Shown one piece after another: positions 35,501 to 45,136 of a DNA stretch of 64,000 nt. Below the pieces are notes generated by a model. It made no database searches. It was not told where the DNA came from and saw nothing but the letters and a program-made list of their open reading frames with translations. Position 1 is the first letter of the stretch. Every line of letters begins with the position of its first letter. The position numbers and the translations under genes were made by a program. The DNA is from Hirsutella rhossiliensis (Eukaryota; Ascomycota; Sordariomycetes; Hypocreales; Ophiocordycipitaceae), in contig NW_025408667.1 of NCBI RefSeq assembly GCF_020360975.1, positions 3,472,001 through 3,536,000 of the forward strand, written 5' to 3'.

Positions 35501-37457
35501 ACCTCCCTACGCCTCCTCTTACGGAACAAGAAGAAGATCTAGAAGCAGCTTTTTCAGTCAGTCTTCCCGTCTCGACCCCTAAGGGGGTGGGAAAGGCACC
35601 TCTCTCGAAGGATTACCCGGCTGCCTTTTTGTCCCTGCTTCGAGAAGCAAAGGAAGGTATAGGGCCCGATACGGATACTAAAGAAGACCAACCTCTCCCC
35701 TATTTCGATCGTTTTTCCGACTTCTACCTAACGCCGATAGAAGACGGTTCCCACGGAGCGTTCACAGCAGGCCGGCTTTTTAAGCCAATATCAGCAAGGA
35801 AGGTACATAAAAGAGACCTCCCGGACCTACTAGCAAACCAGAAGCAGCTAGAAAGACACCCCTTTAGAGACCAGTTTTTCCAGGCCCAGAAAGACCACCT
35901 AGCCTCACACGAAGAGATGGGGTCTTTCGAAGAGGTCCTTAAGGAAAAAGCAAGAGGAAAACAGGTCCTTGGCTGCAAGTGGGTCTTTATCTATAAGACT
36001 GATAAACACGGCTTCCTTTAAAAGTGCAAAGCCCGGCTAGTTGTCTGTGGGAATCAACAGGAAAAAGGGGATTTACCTACTAGGGCAACTACCCTAGCAG
36101 GGATGTCTTTTCGGACCCTTATGGCTATAGCAGCAGAATTCGACCTCGAGCTCGATTAGATGGATGCAGTCAACGCCTTTGTTAACTGCCCACTCGAGGA
36201 AGAAGAAGTTGTCTACATGCGCCTTCCACCAGGCTTCCAAAAGCCAGGAAAGGTTCTACGGCTTAGGAAAGCTCTATACGGACTACGAAGATCACCCCTT
36301 CTTTGGCAACAGCATTTAACAGGTTCCCTCGAAGCCCTAGGATTTACGAAAGTCCCTCAGGAACCGTGTATAATGCAGAAGGGTAAAATCACGGTCTTCT
36401 TTTACGTCGATGACATTATCTGGGCCTACCCGAAAGAGGAAGAAGCTGCTGCTAGGGAGGCTATACGAGGCCTGCAACAAAGGTATAAGATGACTAGGCT
36501 AGGGGGAGCCAAAGTGGTTCCTAGGGATACGAATCCTTAGGAATAGGTCCCAACGGACTATCTGGCTTACCCAGGACGCCTATATCGATAAGGTCGCTTA
36601 TAAATTCCTCCCTAATTCCCTCGACAAGAAGCTTCCCTCTACGCCTATGTCAGACGAAGAGCTTTTACCTGATCCGTCCTTTCAAGCCAGGGAGCAAGAG
36701 AAACACCAATATCAACAGAAGGTGGGCTCCCTGCTTTTTTTCAGCTATTTCTACTAGACCGGATATCTCTTTTACGGTCTCCCGGCTAGCTAGGCACAAC
36801 CAGAATCCTAGCCCTAGGCATTAAGAAGCAGCAGACAGAGCTATCCTTTATCTCTATTTAACGAGATCACATGGTCTGCGCCTAGGAGGGCAGGGAAGGA
36901 AACAAGCTGCCGAAATCTTCCTTTGTTCGAGCGATTCGTCCTTTGCGGACAATTCCTTAGACAGAAAGAGCTCACAGGGGTATATCATGTCCCTTTTTGG
37001 AGGAACCATTGCTTGGAGAGCTTCGAAGCAGGCTACCGTTACGACTTCTAGTACGGAGGCAGAGCTACTAGCTCTTTCAGAAGCGTCAAAAGAAGCGATT
37101 TTCCTTAGCCGGCTGCTAATATCGTTACGACTGCAAATTCCGACCCCATTAGCTATAGAATGCGATAACACGCAGACTATACGAATTCTTACGGAAAACA
37201 GCAAGTTGTCGACCCGGCTACGGCATATCGATATCCACCAGCATTGGTTACGCCAAGAGGTCCAAAGGGGACTTATTTCCGTCCGTTGGGTTCCAACGGC
37301 ATCGATGAAAGCCGACGGTCTTACGAAGCCCCTGCCGAAGCAGAAGCTAGCTATCTTTTTACAGCAAATTGGGCTAGAAGACGTTCGAGAGAAGCTGTCC
37401 TTGGAAGCCCGCCTTGAGAGTCTACGAGAGGAGCTAATGGCACGTACGAGAAGGTGA
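32534..37457 (+). pseudogene. Copia gag-pol polyprotein with scattered nonsense and frameshift lesions
   Basis: Starts at the ATG at 32534. A gag zinc knuckle C-x2-C-x3-H-x4-C at 33621-33659 carries one internal TAA. The protease L-D-S-G-A core is near 33945. Integrase begins LWHARLGHPGP near 34395, with H-x-H and C-E-Y-C zinc residues, then D-W-T, S-D-G and N-G-G-A-E for the D-D-E core. The RT motif M-D-A-V-N-A-F is at 36160, YVDDI near 36405, and RNase H with STEAELLALSE near 37040, ending at 37457. Stops at about 32662, 33099, 33497, 33624, 36019 and 36157 mostly sit where Gln or Trp is expected. A one-base deletion lies near 34050. It is probably inactive but close to its ancestor. Confidence 0.9.
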
Positions 37458-37710
37458 CGTCTGCAGCCGAAGAAAAGGAAGAGGTTTTTCCCTTTAGAGG
37501 GCCCCCTATTTTAATTGGGTTTTTCCCCCTTTCTTATAGGACTTTCCCCTCTTTAGGCCCCTTTTCCTTAAGTAGGTCTGAAAGAGCCCAGGGACCCGAA
37601 AGGGCCCCTGCTTTCCTCGAGTAAAGGGAGAAGTGCAGAGCTAAGAACCTCCTCTATACGCTCACCAGCCCGAAGCCGTATTAGCTATGCCCTTAAGGGG
37701 CAGGCCATAG

Positions 37711-37721
37711 CTAAGGGGGTG
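37711..37721 (+). promoter_or_regulatory. Polypurine tract of copia
   Basis: CTAAGGGGGTG directly before the 3' LTR. The same 11 bases precede the 3' LTR of the TRIM at 43294-43304. Confidence 0.8.
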
Positions 37722-38207
37722 TGTCGCGAAGCGTGGCCTGATTTCGCAGTTCTCGGAGATATCCCTTGGCACGAGGGACTAAGGAAGCTGAAAAACACCC
37801 GGTGTGGAAGAAGGAAGAAGGAGCTGAAAAGAGGTGCAGAAAGGAGGGTGGGGGCATAAGGGGAAGCAGAAGTGGCGATGGCTTCCTATGGAGGTGGCGA
37901 GAGATAAGACGGATGTGCCGGCAACGGCTGGAAAGGAGGGGAAAAACCGGCAAAAAGCTCGGTAATCGAAAGGACATTAGTGGCTTCTTTAAGCAGGATC
38001 TTCTTTGTTAATTAAGATGCTAGAAGGGTATAAAGAGGGGCGTTGGATAGAGGAAAGAAGGACAATCAAGGAAATACAACAATCACTCCCCTACTGCAAT
38101 TGCTGCCCCCGCAAGATTCAAACATCTCTGCCCTACCTGTCCGACCCCTTACTTCCAATTTTACCTTCGTGCATTTTTATGCACTTCTCGCATCTCTCTT
38201 CGCGAGA
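37722..38207 (+). repeat. 3' LTR of copia element
   Basis: 486 bp, collinear with 31911-32394 and followed by the target duplication ATAAT (38208-38212). Confidence 0.93.
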
Positions 38208-41200
38208 ATAATATAAACGATATAGCGTTAAGAAATAAGAAATCTTTAATTAGCTATAAGAAATTAGTCTTTTAAGCCTTAATATAATACTATATAATAA
38301 AAATATAAAGAAACGATATTAATAATAAATTAAAAAAGAATACTTAAATAAAATAAATAAGGACTAAGTAAAAAATAAGGTATACTATTTATAAAAGGGC
38401 TATAGACTAATACGATATAATAAGATCTAAGGACCCTATATATAGTAACTATAAGCTATAGTAATTAAATAGTATTAGATATTTAAATCGTAGGATATTA
38501 TATATATATACTTTTAAATTATAGCGCGATAAGTAATTACGCTTTACTTAGAGTTATTAATTATTACTAACTTATATAGAGATATAAGAAAGATTTATAT
38601 AAACTTATAAATATTAAAAGAGAGACCTTTAACTATAATAATAGAATTATTAATATAAAGATTAATTACCTTAATATTAATATTTAAGGCTATAATAAAT
38701 AAGTTAACTTTAATATTATAAATATTAAAGAATATAACTTTATATTAAAGCTTTTATAGCTATAAGAGAGCAACCTACTAATTAACTAAAAAGCTAGCTA
38801 GCTATATTAAAATAAAGACGTAAGTTTCTAAGACTAGTAGAATTAAAAGAAAGTAAAATTTTATAATAATTTAGCTATTAAATAAGATAAAAGGGATAAC
38901 CGTTTAAGTAAATTATTATAGGCTTTAGTAATATAACTAAAAATAATAACTAAACTAATAGATATAATAAAATCGACTAATAAGACCTATATACTAACTA
39001 ATATAGCTATATAGCTTAGTATCTAATATAGATAAAATAAAGGATATAATATAAAGATCTAAAGAGTTATTACTACTTTAAGGAAAGACCTTAAATAAAT
39101 TAATAAAGAGCTTAAGTTAAGAGAAACTAGCTCTTAAAAAAAATAAAGCCTATAAGATAAAATAAAGAATATCCCTTAAGAATACTAGAAATATAATAAA
39201 CTCTTTAAGGAAGAACTTAAGATAGGGTTACTTAAATATAGCTAATAGGACTATAAAATTTATCTTAAAGATAGAATAACGCTAACGTTCTATAAAATCT
39301 ATAACTTAAACGAAAAGTAATTATAAACGCTATATAACTACCTTAATAAAAATCTATAAAAGGGATATATATAAATATTAATATTTAAAGTAGGCTATCT
39401 AATTATATTTATTCTAAAAAAAACCTATAAGCTATAACTAGTTATTAACTATAGACGCTTAAATAATATTATAATAAAAGACCGAATACTATTACCGCTT
39501 ATATTAAAACTATAAGATCGACTATATAGTAAAAAATAGTTTATAGCCCTTAATCTTAAAGGCGCCTATAACTTAATATATATAAAAAAGGGATATAAAT
39601 AGATAATAGCTTTTAGAATAAAATTTAAACTATTTAAATATCTAGTAATACTATTTAAACTTATAAATATACTAGCTACCTTCTAATAAATAATTTATAA
39701 TATCCTATGCGAATACTTAGATATCTTTATAGTAGTATACCTAGATAATATCTTAATCTTTTTAGATACCTTAGAAGAATATAAAGAATACGTCTATAAG
39801 GTACTCTATATACTTTAAAATATAAAGTTACTTATTAAACTAAAGAAAAGTAAGTTCTATATATAGAAAGTAAACTTCCTTAAATATATAATCTTACTAA
39901 GAGAGATATAAATATAATAAGATAAAATTAACTTAGTTAAAGAATAGCTAACGCTAAAAAATATTAAGGATATATAAAGTTTCCTAGGATTTATAAATTA
40001 CTACTAACGATTTATTAAAGATTTCGGAAAGATTATAGTACTACTATATAACTTAATAAAGAAGGAAAAAGAATTTATATAGGATAATAAAGCTAACGAA
40101 GCTTTTAAATATATTAAAACTATAATTATATAAGAACTAGTCTTAACTACCTTTAATTTAAAATAATAAATTAAACTTAAAACTAATATATTAGACTTTA
40201 CTTTAAGAGTATAAATTAAATAAAAAGATAATAAAGAAAGACTACGACTAATTATATTTTATTTAAAGAAGCTATATAGCATAGAACTTAATTACTTTAT
40301 TTATAATAAAGAATTCCTTATAATTATTTAAGGTTTTAAGGAATTTTAATACTACCTTCTTAAAAGTAAGTATAAAGTTAAGGTTTATATAGATTATAAA
40401 AATATCTTATACTTTATAATAATATAATAGTTAAATAAATAATAGATTTAATAGGCCGAATACTTATTAGAATTTAACTATAAAATAATCTATAAAAAAG
40501 GAATAAAAAACAGTTAAGCTAATACCCTTAATCGGTAAAGTAACTATAATATGTAACTATAATATAAGGGCGCCTATAGTAAAAGGATAGCTCTTAGAAA
40601 TTAACGAAAATAAGAACTACTAGAAATAATAGCTAAATATAATATTTAAAGTATAACCTAATAACTTAATAAACTAAAAGATCCTAAAATAAATAAACAA
40701 ATATAAAGTACTAAATAAATATAATATAGAATATTTAGAAGTTTTAATATATAAAAAATAAAATCTAGATACTATTAGAATTATAAGATAAAGTTATATA
40801 AGATATATACGAATATTTAATATATAGATACTAAGGAATCTAAAGAATAATAAAACGGATTAAATAATAATATAACTTCCTATAGCTTAAAGAAGTAGTA
40901 TAATAAATTATTAAAGAATATAAACTTTATATATAAAGTAAAGCTAAATAATATAAACTTTATAGAGAATTATAACTACTACTAGTACTAGAGAAACTAT
41001 AGGATTTAATAGCTTTTAACTATATTATAAAGCTACTATAATTAAAAGAACCTATAATTAATATTAAGTATAATAGTATATTTATTATTACTAATAAATT
41101 AATAAAGTATAGATACTTTTTACTATATAAAGAAGTAAGCAATATAAAAGAGCTAGTATATATATTCCTATAAATAAGTATTAGTAATTATAGACTACTA

Positions 41201-41398
41201 AATAAGATTATCTTTAATAAAGGAAGTATATTTATAGCTAAATTTTAGTAAGCTCTTATAGTATAATTAAGGACGAAATATAAGCTTAGTATAGCTTATT
41301 ACTTATAAATAAATAGATAAATAAAACGACTTAACTAAACGCTTAAATAATATTTATAATACTATATTAGCTATAAATAAAATAATTAAGTTAAATAG
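38208..41398 (+). mobile_element. Ty3/gypsy copy D, right part (protease to integrase), heavily RIP-mutated
   Basis: Continues copy D after the copia insertion, equivalent to copy A 5668-8850: protease, reverse transcriptase (Y-L-D-N box at about 39736-39756), RNase H and integrase up to the catalytic-core end. CpG is depleted as well as CpA, and no frame survives. It stops in mid-integrase at 41398, where element G begins. Its 3' end with the antisense gene may lie beyond the right edge of the window. Confidence 0.85.
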
Positions 41399-42567
41399 TA
41401 TAAGAGTCTTTAACTATTATAGGTTATAAGCTTAGGCTATAGCCTAAGCTATATAGTTTTATATAGAGGGCCGGATCCTATATTTATATATATAGGCTAG
41501 CCGCGTATAAGAGAGCTTTATATAGCTTATTAATATTATCTTATAGACGGTACCTATATATACGCCTCTACTTACTCTATAATAGTATAAGCTATTAACT
41601 AATAGATCTAATAAATATCTCTTTAAAGAGGGTACTACCTCTTTAAGGAAGTACTCCGCCCCTCCTTAAATAGATAGGAAGTATTATAGCTATCTTAGAA
41701 GCGATTAAAAGCGCGATAGCTAGCGAAAAGGATAAGGTTCTCGCTATACTAAGGGAGCTATCTATAGGACTAGCTTTAACCCCTACGACCTTTATACCGC
41801 TAGTTATAGCGGCGATACTACTAACGTAAAAGCCGCTCTTTTAGCCGACTTAGGATAGTAGGCTAAAGTCTTTTTACTTCTTCCTTAGCTAGCTATAAAT
41901 AAAGTTTATAACTAATAAGAAATAAGGCCTAAATAGCTATTATAATATAGCGTAGTATTCGCTCCTTTATACGCTACTAAAGCCTTAAATATAGCGGATC
42001 TTTAGATTTTAAGATAAGGGCGGCCTTAAAGGTAAACGCGACCTATAAGACTTCTTTTAATACCTTATATATACGTTTAGCAACGTATAGGAGCGGGAGA
42101 AGGTATAAGATAGGCTATAGACCCTTAAGTAAAGAGATAAATAAACCTTTAGTAAATTCCTTCTTAATTTAAAAGAGACGCTCTTATAAGTAGTAGGGAC
42201 TATAGTATAGGAAGATAGCGTAAAGCTTATATAGCTATAAAATTTAATTATACTAGCCTTATAAGAGCTACTTATCCCTATAATTATACTTACTAACTAT
42301 AGCGAGTATATAAGCCGGTTAATAAAGGTAGTATAAGGCTATAAGTAAACGCTATATTTCTAAAAGCTTTATAAGTATATACTATATAGCGGTAATAGGA
42401 TTACCGCCTCTTTATAAAATAAATAACTAGCCGTTAATATAAATAAGGATACCTTAATATCGGCTACCTATATAAACTAAGCTAAACGCGGTAAGAAAGC
42501 GCTATTAACTACCCCTTATACCGCCTTATACTCTAAGTAGTAAGCGAAGTAAGTATAAAGGAATACG
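41399..42567 (+). mobile_element. Gypsy element G (second family): 5' LTR region and first part of gag
   Basis: Starts TATAAGAGTCTTTAAC directly at the break in copy D. About 250 bp of LTR-like sequence with no gene are followed from about 41640 by a degraded gag: IAILEAIKSAIASEKDKVLA (likely coiled coil), then TFSKFLLNLKETLLQ near 42150 and a tail near 42500. The LTR end could not be fixed because the 3' LTR is not in the window. Gag is interrupted at 42568 by the F array and resumes at 58550. Confidence 0.65.
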
Positions 42568-42810
42568 TATTATAGTACGATTAGTTAGGTAGTAGAGATA
42601 GCTAGAGGTACTATACTATATATATTATATTCTCCTTATTATAAGACTAAAGCTTATAAGAAAAGGGATTTTTCCTCTTCTATTAAAATAGTAAGTAGTC
42701 TATAATATATAAGTAAGGTAAGCACGATTCCCTATTAATACCCTACTAATATATTAGTACTATATACCTAAGTGCTTTATTAGCCTATACCTCTTAGTAG
42801 CGCTCTTATA
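42568..42810 (-). repeat. F-array LTR 1 (3' LTR of F1)
   Basis: 243 bp, from TATTATAGTACGATTAG to AGCGCTCTTATA. It is followed on the right by the polypurine-tract complement ATTATCTCCCCTC. Confidence 0.85.
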
Positions 42811-43007
42811 ATTATCTCCCCTCTTATATAGATATCTTAGCTATATCTTTAATATATATTACTTTCGCTATATTATATATATTTAGTTAAGAAGAGAGGT
42901 AGTTTTAGTTATATATTGCGTATATACGCTTATATAAGTATATATTAGTCTATACTCTATAATATTAATAGTTATAATACTAGCGGTTACTACTAAGTAA
43001 CTATTAT

Positions 43008-43080
43008 TATCGCGTATACTATATACGTTAATTAACGCTGTCGCTTATATCTAATAGGCGGCTATATCTTTTTCGTGATA
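43008..43080 (+). repeat. TRIM left terminal repeat
   Basis: 73 bp starting TATCGCGTATACTATATACG and ending TTTCGTGATA. It differs from the right repeat by a handful of transitions. Confidence 0.9.
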
Positions 43081-43094
43081 GTTATAAGCCCGGG
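43081..43094 (+). promoter_or_regulatory. TRIM primer-binding site (initiator tRNA-Met half)
   Basis: GTTATAAGCCCGGG, one transition away from the complement of the initiator tRNA-Met anticodon arm (GTTATGAGCCC). Confidence 0.75.
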
Positions 43095-43293
43095 CGGAGG
43101 GGTTACCCCTCCGGGAACTTGCCGGTGACTACGCACGCACTTCTAGCTAGCCTAGCGCGTATTACCCGAAGGCCCGTAGTTCGAGTCCCGCTAGCGCAAT
43201 TAAGCGCGGTTTTAGCATAGGGCCTGCCTATATAAAAATTCCCGCTATAGTCTAGGATATCTAGGTATCCTAGGACGAATTAACCCGATATCC

Positions 43294-43304
43294 CTAAGGG
43301 GGTG
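43294..43304 (+). promoter_or_regulatory. TRIM polypurine tract
   Basis: CTAAGGGGGTG, identical over 11 bases to the tract before the copia 3' LTR at 37711-37721. Confidence 0.75.
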
Positions 43305-43377
43305 TATTACGTATACTATATACGTTAATTAACGCTATCGCTTATATCTAATAAGCGGCTATATCTTTTTCGTAATA
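43305..43377 (+). repeat. TRIM right terminal repeat
   Basis: 73 bp starting TATTACGTATAC and ending TTTTTCGTAATA, followed by the duplicated ATTAT. Confidence 0.9.
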
Positions 43378-43563
43378 ATTATAGTATCGCTTATATATTA
43401 GCCGCGGAACTATAATATAAAGAGTATATATATATATCTCTTACTTTTTTTATTTTCTTTTTTTCTTTAACTCTTCCGCTTATAATTACTATAAAGTTTT
43501 ATACCTTTTTTTATTAATCCCTTATACTATTTTTTATTACTTTTTATCGACGATTTATTAACG

Positions 43564-45136
43564 ATAATACTTTTTATACTAAAGAAGATAAAGAACTATA
43601 ACGCCGATTTCTTATACTATATATAAGAGTAAGTAGCGGCGGGTTTGCCCTTAAAGCGTAAGCGATCGGCCTAAACGTCTTATAGTAACGCTAGTTCCCT
43701 CTTAGTAAAGAAAGCTAAGAAAGGTATAAGGGAATCTTAGTCTTAGGAGACTTTTAGTCTAAGACCTAATATTAGTAAGGGTTATACCCTCGTTACCCCG
43801 CTAAATACCTTAACTCTAGCTATTAATAAGCCTACCTTTATAGGCTAGGAAACTTATAAGTCTATTACCCTTATTAGTAATATTAATACTAGCGAGGAGA
43901 TTATACCTAGGCGCTCTTAAGTAAGTACCGATAACCTAGCTACTCTATCTCGATAAAGTAGCTTTAGCTAATAGGAGATTATTACCTAGGCCGCTCCTTA
44001 AAATAAGTAAGCTAATATTAATAATAAGGCTTAGCTAAACGAGGGCTAAGACTATCTTAATACTTAGCCGAATAAGGGCTAAGATAATAATAATAGTAAT
44101 AATAAAGACGGCCGCGATCTAACTCCTTTTATTAACGAACCTAAGAATAGCGGCGCTAAAGATAAGGGTACTTAGGCGGCGGGATAAAGCGGTTACGCTC
44201 TTATAAAGAAGCGTACTTAATCTAAGGCTAAAGCCCGCTTAGTTAGGGCCTAAGGGGTTATCCTTTATAAGCTTTAGTATATATATTATTTTAAGACGGT
44301 TATTAAGGAGTATAGTATAACTAAGCCTAAGCCTATTAAAGTGCTCTTAATTAGCTATATTTTCTTAAGGGTTTCCTCGACGCGCTATAAGTAGTGCTAT
44401 AGATATACCGCGACCTATAACTAGGTAAGTTTCCCCTTAACTTTAAATATTACGATTAATAAGCTAATCTTTCTTAAGGCCGCTACTTTTATATCTAATA
44501 ACTAGGCTAATATAGTCGCTATTATTAAGTACTTATATAAGCTTAATAAGCTAAAGACCGGTAATAAGGATACCGAGGACGATAGCTTAGATATAAGCGT
44601 ACTTATTTTCGAGGAAGCTAATTAGCGCTATCTTACTATTATAGTATAGTATTTAGCTAAAGCTTTTAATACTACTAAGACGGCCTATTATAAGTCCTTT
44701 AAGACTATAGGTATATAGAAGTCTATTATTATAAGTTTTATCTAACCCTTTTATTAGCGACCGCTTAATAATATACTAGGTTAAGCGTGCTAACTACTAT
44801 ACGCTAATTAATAAGCGCCGCGAGCTTATTATTCGCTTTAACCCTATACCCTTATTCGATATTGCCTATATAAGCCTAGAGTACTAGGCCTAGGAATCCT
44901 AGTTAAAACTCTACCTTATCGACGGCGATATAGGCTATACTTTATAGTAATACGCCTTACTATTTACTAAGGCTAAGGTAAGTGCTATACTAATAGAGAT
45001 AGGTCTCGATATAGAGGATAAGGAAGGAGCGGAGGATAAGGTAGTTTTAGTATTTCTAAAGGTATTTAGTATAATAAAAGGGGCGCCTTAGTTAGTTCCC
45101 GCTACGCTAATAAAAAAGAGGGGTAGTTAAAAGTAA
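43564..45136 (+). pseudogene. Antisense Zn-cluster-like gene of gypsy F1 (decayed)
   Basis: Collinear with the better-preserved F2 copy at 51028-52600. The six candidate zinc positions at 44278-44418 keep spacing 2-7-24-2-6, with one Cys left and five Tyr. The intron equivalent at 44731-44779 has lost its donor (GTGAGT is now ATAAGT) and branch site (CTAAC is now TTAAT). Many stops are present. Confidence 0.6.

Larger units (their letters stand above)
31911..38207 (+). mobile_element. Ty1/copia LTR retrotransposon, recent, structurally complete
   Basis: LTRs 31911-32394 (484 bp) and 37722-38207 (486 bp) are nearly identical, with ends TGTCGCGAAG / CTTCGCGAGA. ATAAT is duplicated at 31906-31910 and 38208-38212, and copy A shows the uninterrupted target. 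It has an initiator-tRNA-Met half-primer site, a polypurine tract, and gag-protease-integrase-RT-RNase H in copia order. It has normal CpA/TpG content and only scattered lesions, in sharp contrast to the gypsy DNA on both sides, so it inserted after most of the RIP. Coding capacity is broken by several stops and at least one frameshift. Confidence 0.95.
43008..43377 (+). mobile_element. TRIM: 370-bp miniature LTR retrotransposon
   Basis: Two 73-bp terminal direct repeats (43008-43080 and 43305-43377) flank 224 bp without coding capacity. ATTAT is duplicated on both sides (43003-43007 and 43378-43382). The primer site GTTATAAGCCCGGG follows the left repeat at once (43081-43094). The polypurine tract CTAAGGGGGTG directly precedes the right repeat. 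F2 has the same flanking sequence without insertion near 50845-50855. Inside are an 8-bp hairpin with TTA loop (43095-43113) and tRNA-like box elements. CpA and TpG are retained, so it escaped or postdates RIP. It must be mobilised in trans, and shared signals point to a copia element. Confidence 0.9.

Noticed and set aside
42534..42567. Left flank of the F array resembles the right flank at 58551-58580 over about 25 bases
   Set aside because: Too long and too diverged for a 5-bp target duplication; more likely chance similarity in gag sequence of G.
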